The notes under the pieces: generated by a model
What the model was told of the DNA's origin: nothing
Seen by the model: only the letters and a program-made list of their open reading frames with translations
The model's database searches: none
DNA from: Sva-07 sp963752815
GTDB lineage: Bacteria > Actinomycetota > Acidimicrobiia > Acidimicrobiales > Ilumatobacteraceae
Direction of reading: 5' to 3'
NCBI GenBank assembly: GCA_963752815.1
Contig: CAVVZI010000006.1
Span: forward strand, 310,001 to 374,000
DNA: 64,000 nucleotides
Program-made: the position numbers and the translations under genes
In this document: positions 44,738 through 53,034 of the stretch, piece after piece
Position numbering within the stretch: the first letter of the stretch is position 1
Layout of the letters: each line of letters opens with the position of its first letter

Positions 44738-44776
44738 GAAGGAGCCCGGGCGCTGGGCCCGGGCTCCTTCAGTTTT
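44738..44776 (+). terminator. Rho-independent terminator of the liv operon
   Basis: A perfect 14-bp GC-rich stem, GAAGGAGCCCGGGC at 44738-44751 and its complement at 44757-44770, encloses a 5-base loop and is followed by AGTTTT. The T-run is on the plus strand, so it chiefly terminates livHMGF. It also lies 38 bp after the convergent livK stop and may serve that gene weakly. Confidence 0.85.
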
Positions 44777-44813
44777 CAGGTGTTCAGGTGTTCAGGATTC
44801 GGTTGTCGCTGGA

Positions 44814-46288
44814 TCAGTTGCCGGCGTCGAAGTCAACGCCGAGGGCGTTGCCGATGTTGCCGTCACTGCCGTAGACCGCCTTGTCCTTCGGACCGATGCC
44901 CTTTTCGACCATCGCGCGGAGGATCTTGGAGGACTCGTTGAAGCCGATGACGATGATCGCGTCGGGATCGGCAGCAGCGATGGCGTCGATCTCGCTGTCG
45001 AACGACGTCGCCGCGGGGTCGTACGACTGCTGGTAGACGACTTCGCCACCGGAGTCGGTGATCGTCTTCGCTGCGGTCTCGGCGAGACCGTTGCCGTAGG
45101 CGTCGTTCAGGTTGAGGATGGCGACCGTCTGGTTGCCGTCGTTCACCACGAACTGGCCGAGCACGTCACCCTGGTAGAGGTCCGGGGGAGCGGTGCGGAA
45201 GTACAGGCCCTTGTCGGCATACGTCGACAGCGCCTCTGAGGTGTTGGCCGGCGAGAACATCGTGACGCCGGCGGCCGTGATCTTGTCGATGACCGACAAG
45301 GACACGCCCGACGAGGCGGCGCCGATGATCACGTCGACATTCTCCGAGAGGAGACGGTCCGTGGTCTGGTTGGCCTGGTCGGTCGACGTGTCGCCCGAGT
45401 CGCCCTCGATGCCCACGACGTCCTTGCCGAGCACGCCACCGTTCTCGTTGATCTCCTGGAGGGCCAGGTTGAACCCGGCGAACTCCGGCGGTCCGAGGAA
45501 CGCCAACGAACCCGTCTGCGGCAGCAGCGCGCCGAACGTCAGCGTGCCGTCGCCGGCGCGGCTTCCTTCGACCGGGGTATCAGGGACGTCGAGTTCGGGT
45601 CCGCCCTCAGCGGTGATGTACTGGGTCTGGGCTGATGTCGATGCGGTTGTTGGCTCCCCATCTTCAGCAGGCCGTAGCTGGCGACGATCGGCTCGCCGTT
45701 GCCGGCGAACGTCAGCGGACCGGAAACACCGTCGTAGTCGATGTCGGTGCCCGCTTCGATGAGCGCGGCGCAATCGTCGAACGTGGTGCACATCTCACCG
45801 TCACGGGTGACGCTGTTGATCTCCGACGCCATGCCGATGCCGTCATCGCCCGCCTGCAGCACTGCGAGCGCCGAGATCATCATGGCGTCGTAGGTCTCGG
45901 TGGCGTAGTTCAGGTCGGTGAGGCTCGGGTCGATCTCGCACAAGCGGCCGATGAACTCCGGGGTGATCTTGCCGAATGGCGTCGTCCCGGCAAAGCCCTC
46001 GAGATCGCCGTCGACGACGTCGCTCGTCGCGTTGCCACACTCGGATTCGCCGCCGGCTGCCGCAGCGTCGGTGCCGGTCGGTGCTTCGGTGCCTGCCGCT
46101 TCGGTGCCCGCTGGAGCTTCGGTGCCTGCCGGCGCTTCGGTGCCCGCTGGCGCCTCGGTGCCTGCCGCTTCGGTGCCGGCCGGTGCGCTGCTGTCGGACG
46201 CATCGTCGCTGTCACTGCCGCAGGCTGCGGCGGTGAAGGACAACGCGACCAGCAATGCACCAACGCGCATCACGCGTGATTTCTGCAT
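44814..46288 (-). CDS. livK: LivK-like substrate-binding lipoprotein, circularly permuted, frameshifted
   Basis: The gene starts at the ATG at 46288 after GGGGGAG and encodes about 490 aa. Residues 1-23 are a lipoprotein signal ending SFTAAAC. Residues 35-75 are a PAGTEA-rich linker. Residues about 82-210 (DPSLTDLNYATETYDAMMIS, FDDCAALIEAGTDIDYDGVS, GPLTFAGNGEPIVASYGLLK) correspond to the C-terminal third of ordinary LivK-type proteins. Residues about 247-490 (LTFGALLPQTGSLAFLGPPE, IGAASSGVSLSVIDKITAAG, YDPAATSFDSEIDAIAAADP, VYGSDGNIGNALG) correspond to the N-terminal two thirds, and the protein ends there. The order is thus a circular permutation. Two extra bases (near 45655 and 45630) put the parts in different frames. 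It converges with livF. Confidence 0.85.
46064..46186 (-). repeat. Coding repeat: PAGTEA-type linker in livK
   Basis: Seven short units of the type AGTEA or PAGTEA run in tandem just after the lipidated Cys and a Ser/Asp-rich stretch. DNA units are 15 or 18 bp and nearly identical, so the tract can vary in length by slippage. It is probably a flexible tether that holds the binding domain off the membrane. Confidence 0.85.
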
Positions 46289-46432
46289 AGTTGTGGTTTC
46301 TCCCCCTGTTCGGGCGCCGGCGGGATGCCGACGCTCATAAGGTCCGACGAGTTTAGGCCTCGTTCGGCACAACTGCCAGGCACTAGCGTTTCGGCTGCAT
46401 GAACGCCGCCCTACGCGGGCGCCCCGACCCGG

Positions 46433-47248
46433 ATGGAGACACCTGCCGTGACCGAAGTGCTCTACCAGGTGGCCGACCACGTCGCCACCATCACGCTGAA
46501 CGCTCCCGAGCGGATGAACACGATTTCCGGGGTGATGTTGCGCGAGATCTCCGAGCGGCTGCTCGAAGCCGACCGCGATCCCGACGCACGATGCATCGTG
46601 CTCACGGGCGAAGGCCGGGCGTTCTGTGCCGGGCTCGACCTGCAGGCGCAGATGGCGGGACCCAAGGGTGGTCTCGGCAACCTCGGTGGCCCCCAGTCGT
46701 TCACCGGTGAGTTCGAACTGCGCGACGCCCCGCCGATCGTGCTGCACAACATCGACACACCCACCGTCTGCGCGCTCAACGGCGGGGCGGCGGGATACGG
46801 CCTCGACCTCGCATTGGGCTGCGACATCCGGGTCGCCGCGGACACGGCGAAGCTCAACCCCGGGTTCGCGAAGCGCGGGATACTGCCCGAGAGCGGCGGC
46901 ACGTGGCTCCTGCCGCGCATCGTCGGCTACGCCAAGGCGGCCGAGATCACCTTCACGGGACGCACGCTCACCGCCGACGAGGCGCTCGAGCTCGGTCTGG
47001 TCAACCAGGTGGTCCCGGCCGGCGAGCTGGTGAAGCGCGCCGGTGAGCTGGCGGGCGAGATTGCCTCGAACGCGCCGCTCGCCGTGCGTGCCATCAAGCG
47101 CATGATGCGCGCCGCCGAGACCGAGACGTTCGAGCAGAACGTCCACCACGTGTTCCTGCAACTGCTGCCGCTGCTGAAGACCGACGATTTCACCGAAGGT
47201 GTCACGGCGTTCATGGAGAAGCGGCCCCCCGAATTCACCGGGCGCTGA
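46433..47248 (+). CDS. Enoyl-CoA hydratase/isomerase family protein
   Basis: A 271-aa crotonase. ATITLNAPERMNTISGVM, the oxyanion loop GRAFCAGLDLQAQM and TVCALNGGAAGYGLDLALGC are present. The segment GILPESGGTWLLPRIVG has Glu at the position used as a catalytic acid in hydratases, supporting hydratase activity. It is only distantly similar to the crotonase at 14755. It is divergent from livK with a 144-bp gap that shows no clear promoter boxes. The GTG at 46448 is an alternative start. Confidence 0.88.
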   Translation: METPAVTEVLYQVADHVATITLNAPERMNTISGVMLREISERLLEADRDPDARCIVLTGEGRAFCAGLDLQAQMAGPKGGLGNLGGPQSFTGEFELRDAPPIVLHNIDTPTVCALNGGAAGYGLDLALGCDIRVAADTAKLNPGFAKRGILPESGGTWLLPRIVGYAKAAEITFTGRTLTADEALELGLVNQVVPAGELVKRAGELAGEIASNAPLAVRAIKRMMRAAETETFEQNVHHVFLQLLPLLKTDDFTEGVTAFMEKRPPEFTGR

Positions 47249-47255
47249 GCGGCCC

Positions 47256-47894
47256 GTGTCGACCGAGCGGTCGGCGGCCGCCGACCCGATCTCCCTGCTC
47301 GACGGCCTCGCGACGACCCGGGCGATCCGTCGGTACACCGCCGACCCGATCCCCGACGAGGATCTGGCGGCGATCCTCTGGCACGCGGGCCGCGCGCCGT
47401 CGGGTTCGAATCGTCAACCGTTCCGGTTCCTCGTGCTGCGCGACGGCGAACACGCTCGCGCCGCGCGCGCCTTGATGGGCGAGGCGTTCCGCCGCGGCTG
47501 GAACGCGAAACGCAACGCCGACGGGTATCGCCCGTCGCCATTCGCCGAGTCGATGCAGCAGTACGTCGACGGGTTCGAGGACATTCCCGTGGTCGTCCTC
47601 GTGTGCCTCGACCGGTATCGGGCGCCGTCGCCCTACGAGGGCGCCTCCGTGTATCCGGCGTGCCAGAACCTGTTGCTCGCGGCGCGGGCGCTGGGCTACG
47701 GCGGCGCGCTGACCATGTGGCACCTCGACGTCGAGGCCGAGCTCCGCGAATGCCTGTCGATCCCCGACTCGGCAGCACTGTCGGCGTGCGTCACGCTCGG
47801 CGTCCCGGCGGGCCACCACGGCCCGGTGAAGCGCAAGCCACTCGCCGATGTCGTCTACGACGACACGTGGGGCCACGCTCCCGACTGGGTCTAA
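47256..47894 (+). CDS. Nitroreductase family protein
   Basis: A 212-aa FMN-binding protein: LATTRAIRRYTADPIPDEDL, HAGRAPSGSNRQPFRFLVLR, YPACQNLLLAARALGYGGAL and SACVTLGVPAGHHGPVKRKP. The pattern is close to the BluB/nitroreductase superfamily but the substrate is unknown. It starts with GTG seven bases after the crotonase stop, so the two are probably co-transcribed. It differs from the nitroreductase at 7945. Confidence 0.87.
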   Translation: MSTERSAAADPISLLDGLATTRAIRRYTADPIPDEDLAAILWHAGRAPSGSNRQPFRFLVLRDGEHARAARALMGEAFRRGWNAKRNADGYRPSPFAESMQQYVDGFEDIPVVVLVCLDRYRAPSPYEGASVYPACQNLLLAARALGYGGALTMWHLDVEAELRECLSIPDSAALSACVTLGVPAGHHGPVKRKPLADVVYDDTWGHAPDWV

Positions 47895-47904
47895 CGTCCC
47901 GACC

Positions 47905-49344
47905 ATGACGCTCGTCGCAGGGGTTGATTCGTCGACCCAGTCCACCAAGGTCGAGGTCCGCGATCTGGCGACCGGTCGTGTGGTCGGCTCGGGCACGGCC
48001 CCGCATCCGACCGTGACGCCGCCGGTCAGCGAGCAGGATCCCGCATCGTGGTGGTCGGCGTTCGAGTCGGCGTACGGCTCGGCGCTCGCCGAGGTGGGTG
48101 CGGCACAAACGGGCGTCGCCGCGGTGGATGCGATCAGCGTCGGCGGCCAGCAGCACGGCATGGTGGCGCTCGATCGTGACGACCAGCCGGTCCATCCGGC
48201 GAAGCTGTGGAACGACACCGAATCCGCCCCCGATGCGGGATGGCTCATCGGACAATTCGGCGGTGGACCGGCCGGACGCGCCGCCTGGGCGGCTGCGACC
48301 GGGCTTGTGCCCGTCGCCGCGTTCACGGTCACGAAACTGTCGTGGCTCCATCGCACGCATCCCGAGGCATGGGCGCGGATCGCGAGGATCCTGTTGCCGC
48401 ACGACTTCCTCACGTACAAGCTGACGGGCCGGTTCGTCACCGATCGCGGCGACGCCTCCGGCACCGGGTACTGGTCGCCGACGACGGGTGCGTACCTCGA
48501 CGATGTGCTCGCGCTGATCGACCGCGACCGTGACTGGTCGTCGGTGCTCCCGACGGTCCTCGGGCCGTTCGAGGCGGCCGGAACGTTCGCCGGAGCGACG
48601 GTCGGGCCCGGCACGGGCGACAACATGGCGGCGGCACTGGGCGTCGGTCTGACGACGGGCGACGCGGTCGTTTCAGCCGGAACGTCAGGCACGGCCTATG
48701 CCGTGTGCGCCACGCCGACCGTCGACCCGTCCGGCGCCGTCGCCGGGTTCGCCGACGCCACGGGCCAGTTCCTGCCGCTGGTCTGCACGCTGAACGCCGC
48801 CAAGGTGATCGATGCCGTCGCCCGCCTCCTGGGCGTGGATCACGACGAGTTCGATCGCCTCGCGCTCGCGGCCGACCCCGCCTCGACGCCGATCCTGCTG
48901 CCGTACTTCGACGGTGAGCGGACGCCCGACCGACCCGGCGCGACGGGCATGATCGCCGGCCTCCGCACCGACGTGACCCGGGAACGGCTCGCCCGTGCGG
49001 CGGTCGACGGCGTGGCGTGCGGACTCGTCGACGCACTCGATGCGCTTCGGGCGCACGCGCCCGTTCACGGCCGGATCGTCCTCGTCGGTGGCCTCGCCCG
49101 CAGCGTCGCCTTCCGCCGTGTCTTCGCCGGGCTCGTCGACGTACCGATCGTGGTGAGCGATGCCGAGCAGGCCGTGGCCACCGGCGCCGCCGTGCAGGCG
49201 GCGGCGGTGCTCGAACAGGTCGACGCGGCCACGATTCAGCAGCGCTGGGGGCTCGGCGGGGGAACGCCGATCGAAGAGGGACTCGATCCCGGTGACCTGC
49301 GCGAGCGATACGCCGAACTCCGAGACCTGGCCGATGGCGCGTAG
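47905..49344 (+). CDS. xylB: FGGY family carbohydrate kinase, xylulokinase-like
   Basis: A 479-aa sugar kinase of the FGGY/actin fold. LVAGVDSSTQSTKVEVRD gives the phosphate 1 motif, ISVGGQQHGMVALD and KLWNDTES are xylulokinase-like, GPGTGDNMAAALGVG and SAGTSGTAYAV form the second half, and RIVLVGGLARSVAFRRVFA the ATP-binding end. The GQQHGMV and LWND motifs favour xylulose as substrate. No other xylose genes are nearby, so the in vivo sugar is uncertain. Confidence 0.88.
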   Translation: MTLVAGVDSSTQSTKVEVRDLATGRVVGSGTAPHPTVTPPVSEQDPASWWSAFESAYGSALAEVGAAQTGVAAVDAISVGGQQHGMVALDRDDQPVHPAKLWNDTESAPDAGWLIGQFGGGPAGRAAWAAATGLVPVAAFTVTKLSWLHRTHPEAWARIARILLPHDFLTYKLTGRFVTDRGDASGTGYWSPTTGAYLDDVLALIDRDRDWSSVLPTVLGPFEAAGTFAGATVGPGTGDNMAAALGVGLTTGDAVVSAGTSGTAYAVCATPTVDPSGAVAGFADATGQFLPLVCTLNAAKVIDAVARLLGVDHDEFDRLALAADPASTPILLPYFDGERTPDRPGATGMIAGLRTDVTRERLARAAVDGVACGLVDALDALRAHAPVHGRIVLVGGLARSVAFRRVFAGLVDVPIVVSDAEQAVATGAAVQAAAVLEQVDAATIQQRWGLGGGTPIEEGLDPGDLRERYAELRDLADGA

Positions 49345-49909
49345 CGACGACGCCCTGCGGGCGCTCGGCCTCGGTCCGGACGCCGACGCCGACGACGTGC
49401 GCGCCGCCCGCCGCCGGCTCGCTCGACAGGCCCATCCTGATGCCGGCGGCGACACCGCGGCAATGGCGTCGATCAACGCCGCGGCGGAACGTGCGCTGCA
49501 CGAGCTGGCCGCGCCCAGCGAGGATGCCGAAGGTGACGAGACGGCCGATGGCGACATCGTCGACGAGGACGTCGTCGTGGGCGCGGCGCGGCAGCACGAC
49601 ATTCCCTCGTTCACGGTGGAGGCACTGCCGGTCGAGACGTTCGAGGCCATGCTCGTCGCGGCCGGCTGGCTCGGCGAGGTGATCGACGACGACCCGCCGT
49701 ACCGACTCGACGTGCACATGACCGATCCGTTCGAGTGTTGGTGCCGGTTCGACATCGTCCCCGACGCCGGCGCCTCCACCGTCAGCTTGACGGTCGGCTC
49801 GTGGGCCGGATCGCCGGTCGCACCGGTCGAGCAGGTTCGCGACGTGTGGGTCGACGTGCTGAACCGTCTCGACTGGACGGCGCTCAGCGACGCGGTGCCG
49901 CCGCCTTGA
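49334..49909 (+). CDS. J-domain protein with unknown C-terminal domain
   Basis: A 191-aa protein. Residues 4-62 are a DnaJ domain (DDALRALGLGPDADADDVRA, then RRLARQAHPDAGGDTAAMAS) with the HPD motif needed to stimulate Hsp70. There is no Gly-rich region or zinc domain. After an acidic linker, residues 90-190 form an uncharacterised domain (FTVEALPVETFEAMLVAAGW, DPFECWCRFDIVPDAGASTV). The start overlaps the kinase gene by 11 bp. The 3' end overlaps the convergent Sua5 gene by 26 bp. Confidence 0.78.
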   Translation: MARSDDALRALGLGPDADADDVRAARRRLARQAHPDAGGDTAAMASINAAAERALHELAAPSEDAEGDETADGDIVDEDVVVGAARQHDIPSFTVEALPVETFEAMLVAAGWLGEVIDDDPPYRLDVHMTDPFECWCRFDIVPDAGASTVSLTVGSWAGSPVAPVEQVRDVWVDVLNRLDWTALSDAVPPP

Positions 49910-50804
49910 GGAGCCGGTCGCGCACGGCGTGGCCGAGACCTGCCGCGGGCGGGAGCAGGGCGATGACGCATGATGCGCCGGCGTCGTCGGCCGCCCGCAA
50001 TGACGAGTAGAGCGTCCGGGCGTACTGGGCGATGTCGTCGGTCACGCCGAGCACGACGGAACCGGGCCGGTCCCGCGCCGCGGCGTCGGCCTCGTCCTGC
50101 GTGTCGACGAGGATCACCGGACAGCGCGGTGCGTAGTGCGATTCGAGCATGCCGCTGGCGCGGGAGGGACCGGTGGCGTCGGCGAGATCGGCCCCCATCA
50201 GCGCCTCCACCTGTTCGGGCGGCACTCCACCCGCACGCAGGATCTGCGGCGGGTCGACGCAGAAGTCGACGATGGTGCTCTCGACGCCGATCGGGCAGGC
50301 TCCGCCGTCGAGGATCACGTCGAGGTCGGGATCGAGCCGGTCGCCCAGGTCGGCGAGCACGTGGGCGGCCGTCGTCGGGCTGACACTGCCGAACCGGTTC
50401 GCCGACGGCGCGGCGAGCGGGTGGGTGCGGCCGATCAGCTCGCGGGTGAGCGGATGGGCGGGGACCCGCAGCCCGACCGAGGCGCGCCCACCGGTGATCT
50501 CGTCGAGCACCAGGCCCGAGCGGGGGAGCAGGACGGTGAGCGGGCCGGGCCACGCGAGCGCGACGAGGGTGCGGGCGCCGGCAGGTACGTCGCTCGTCCA
50601 GTCATCGAGCGCGGCGGCGTCGGCGAGATGGACGATCAGCGGGTGTCCGGCCGGGCGGCCCTTGACCTCGAAGATCCGGCGGACGGCGGTCGGATTCGTC
50701 GCGTCGGCGGCGAGCCCGTAGACCGTCTCGGTCGGGATCGCGACCAGACCGCCACGTTCGATCGCCGCGACGGCGCGGTCGACGTCGGTCGTCGGGGCGA
50801 GCAC
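49884..50804 (-). CDS. L-threonylcarbamoyladenylate synthase, Sua5 type
   Basis: Sua5/TsaC makes threonylcarbamoyl-AMP for the t6A37 modification of tRNA. The 306-aa protein has the YrdC domain (GLVAIPTETVYGLAADATNP, FEVKGRPAGHPLIVHL, PLAAPSANRFGSVSPTTAAH) and the C-terminal Sua5 domain joined by a linker (GMLESHYAPRCPVILVDTQD), so it is the long Sua5 form rather than the short TsaC. The GTG start at 50804 is two bases after the stop of the upstream hydrolase. Confidence 0.93.
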   Translation of the reverse strand: MLAPTTDVDRAVAAIERGGLVAIPTETVYGLAADATNPTAVRRIFEVKGRPAGHPLIVHLADAAALDDWTSDVPAGARTLVALAWPGPLTVLLPRSGLVLDEITGGRASVGLRVPAHPLTRELIGRTHPLAAPSANRFGSVSPTTAAHVLADLGDRLDPDLDVILDGGACPIGVESTIVDFCVDPPQILRAGGVPPEQVEALMGADLADATGPSRASGMLESHYAPRCPVILVDTQDEADAAARDRPGSVVLGVTDDIAQYARTLYSSLRAADDAGASCVIALLPPAAGLGHAVRDRLLKAAAPRR

Positions 50805-50806
50805 CG

Positions 50807-51511
50807 TCAGATCGCGTCGAGGAACTCGAGCGCGGCGTCGAAGAAGCCGAACGAGTCGGGCGTGGCGAAGTGGTCGACGTTGCGCAGCGTCTGGCAGCGG
50901 CCGTTCGGGAACGCCGCCGCCAGCTCGTCGCCCGGGTGGGCGAAGTCGCGGTCACCGACGACCACGAGCACGTCGCACGTGACGGCGGCGAGGTCCGCCT
51001 TGCTCGGCGGTGGCGTCGCCGGGCGGCTCATGATGGCGCTCAGGGCTTCGAGATCGTTGCCCGGTTGCTGGGCGTACTGCACGAACAGTCGCACGACGTT
51101 GTCGAGTTCCGCCGGATCGCCGCCCGCCGCCACCTGTTGGAGTCCGGCGGCGATCACCTCCGATCGTGACCGGTCCTCGTCGAGCACGTTGGCGCCCACC
51201 CCGGCGAGCACGAGGCGGTTGAAGCGCCCGGGCTGGGCCATGGCGAGCCGCAGGAGTGTCATCGCCCCGAGCGAGAAGCCGATCGCGTCGACGGGACGGT
51301 CGGGGAGCACCTCGACGATCCGAGTGGTCAGGTCGTCGTACGCGTCGGGATCGTGCGGCTTCGGGGCATCCCCGTGGCCCAGCAGGTCGACGCCGATCAC
51401 CTCGAGGCCGGCGTCGTCGAGCAGCGCGGTGAACCCGTTGCGCTGCCATGTCGACTCGAACGAGCCTCCCCAACCGTGGACGAGAACGACGGGAGGCGCT
51501 GAACTGTTCAT
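50807..51511 (-). CDS. Alpha/beta hydrolase
   Basis: A 234-aa hydrolase. VVLVHGWGGSFESTWQRNGF, GVDLLGHGDAPKPHDPDAYD, the nucleophile elbow IGFSLGAMTLLRLA and a final NVDHFATPDSFGFF give a full catalytic set. The substrate is unknown. The gene precedes the Sua5 gene in an operon-like arrangement and is divergent from guaB1. Confidence 0.87.
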   Translation of the reverse strand: MNSSAPPVVLVHGWGGSFESTWQRNGFTALLDDAGLEVIGVDLLGHGDAPKPHDPDAYDDLTTRIVEVLPDRPVDAIGFSLGAMTLLRLAMAQPGRFNRLVLAGVGANVLDEDRSRSEVIAAGLQQVAAGGDPAELDNVVRLFVQYAQQPGNDLEALSAIMSRPATPPPSKADLAAVTCDVLVVVGDRDFAHPGDELAAAFPNGRCQTLRNVDHFATPDSFGFFDAALEFLDAI

Positions 51512-51517
51512 CGAGCC

Positions 51518-51558
51518 GACAGGCTAGGCCGTAGCCTGTCGTCGCCCGAACGGGGCGA
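51518..51558. promoter_or_regulatory. Palindromes in the guaB1 upstream region
   Basis: A perfect 9-bp inverted repeat, GACAGGCTA-GGCCG-TAGCCTGTC, occupies 51518-51540, and a second 6-bp stem, TCGCCC and GGGCGA, follows at 51542-51558. Both lie in the 89-bp gap between divergent start codons. The first is more symmetrical than expected by chance and could bind a repressor of either gene; as RNA the two would fold into adjacent hairpins. No clear promoter boxes are visible. Confidence 0.55.
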
Positions 51559-51600
51559 TTCGACGATCAAGCAACCGATGAGAAGATTGCGACCAGCACG

Positions 51601-53034
51601 ATGAGACTGCTCCACCCCGACGTCGGCTACGACCTGACCTACAGCGACGTGTTCATGGTGCCGAGCCTGTCCGATGTTCCGTCACGGATGAACGTCGACC
51701 TCACCACGCCCGACGGGGTCGGCACGACGATCCCCCTGGTGGTTTCCAACATGACGGCGGTCGCTGGGCGCCGCATGGCCGAGACCGTCGCCCGCCGCGG
51801 CGGGATCGCCATCCTGCCCCAGGACATCCCCGTCGACGTGGTGGGCCGCGTCATCGAGTACGTGAAGGGGTGCCACACGGTCTTCGAGACCCCGATCACG
51901 CTGGCGCCCGATGCCACGATCGGCGACGCCCTGTCGCTGATCCACAAGCGGGCGCACGGCGCGGTGGTCGTGGTCGACGACGGCCGTCCGGTCGGCCTGT
52001 TCACCGAGAAGGACGCCGAGGGCGTCGATCGGTTCACCCAGCTCGGCAACGTGATGACCACCAACCTGCACCGCTTGGCGCCCGATGTCGATCCCGCCGC
52101 GGCGTTCGAGGAACTCGGCGAGAAGCGCCTGCGGGTGGCCCCCATCCTCGACGACGACGGCCGCCTGATCGGGGTGATCACCCGCAAGGGCGCGCTGCGG
52201 TCGACGATCTACCGGCCGGCCGTCGACGCCGACGGGCGGCTGCTGATCGGCGCCGCGGTCGGGATCAACGGCGACCCTGCGGTGCGGGCCAAGAATCTGG
52301 TCGCGTACGGCGCCGACGTGCTCGTCATCGACACGGCACACGGGCACCAGACCCGCACGCTCGGTGCCATCCAGAGCGTGCGCGCCGCGTTGCCGGACGT
52401 GAGGATCGTCGCCGGAAACGTCGTCACCGCAGAGGGCACACGCCAGTTGATCGAAGCGGGCGCCGACATCGTGAAGGTGGGCGTCGGCCCGGGCGCGATG
52501 TGCACGACGCGCATGATGACCGGCGTCGGCCGGCCGCAGTTCTCGGCGGTCCTGGAGTGCGCCGACGAGGCGGCACGGCTCGGGCGGCACATCTGGGCCG
52601 ACGGTGGTGTCCGCTTCCCGCGCGACGTCGCGTTGGCACTGGCGGGCGGCGCGGCGAGCGTGATGTTCGGCTCATGGCTGGCGGGCACCTACGAGTCGGC
52701 GGCCGACACGCTGCGTGACCCAGAGGGGCGCCTCTACAAGGAGAGCTTCGGGATGGCGTCGAACCGGGCGGTGAAGGACCGCACCCGCACCGACGACGGG
52801 TTCGAACGGGCCCGTAAGGAACTCTTCGAGGAGGGCATCAGCACGTCGCGGATGTATCTCGATCCGGACCGCCCGAGCGTCGAGGACATCATCGACCAGA
52901 TCGTCGCCGGGCTGCGGTCGTCGTGCACCTACGCCGGAGCGGCCACCGTCGCCGAATTCCACGAGCGGGCCGTCGTCGGCGTGCAGAGCACGGCCGGATA
53001 CGACGAGGGCCGTCCGCTCGGGGTGTCCTGGTGA
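51601..53034 (+). CDS. guaB1: GuaB1 family protein, probable GMP reductase
   Basis: This actinobacterial relative of IMP dehydrogenase was shown in mycobacteria to act as a GMP reductase that recycles GMP to IMP. The 477-aa protein has the family N-terminus YDLTYSDVFMVPSLSDVPSR, two CBS domains inserted at about residues 95-200, and the catalytic loop VGVGPGAMCTTRMMTGVGRP with the active-site Cys. The shift from a plain IMPDH loop and the family-specific ends support GuaB1. It is the first gene of an operon with cmk and plsC (GTGA overlaps). Confidence 0.9.
   Translation: MRLLHPDVGYDLTYSDVFMVPSLSDVPSRMNVDLTTPDGVGTTIPLVVSNMTAVAGRRMAETVARRGGIAILPQDIPVDVVGRVIEYVKGCHTVFETPITLAPDATIGDALSLIHKRAHGAVVVVDDGRPVGLFTEKDAEGVDRFTQLGNVMTTNLHRLAPDVDPAAAFEELGEKRLRVAPILDDDGRLIGVITRKGALRSTIYRPAVDADGRLLIGAAVGINGDPAVRAKNLVAYGADVLVIDTAHGHQTRTLGAIQSVRAALPDVRIVAGNVVTAEGTRQLIEAGADIVKVGVGPGAMCTTRMMTGVGRPQFSAVLECADEAARLGRHIWADGGVRFPRDVALALAGGAASVMFGSWLAGTYESAADTLRDPEGRLYKESFGMASNRAVKDRTRTDDGFERARKELFEEGISTSRMYLDPDRPSVEDIIDQIVAGLRSSCTYAGAATVAEFHERAVVGVQSTAGYDEGRPLGVSW

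Noticed and set aside
14755..47248. The two crotonase genes as a recent duplication
   Set aside because: They share only general family motifs, differ at the catalytic acid position and have unrelated neighbours.
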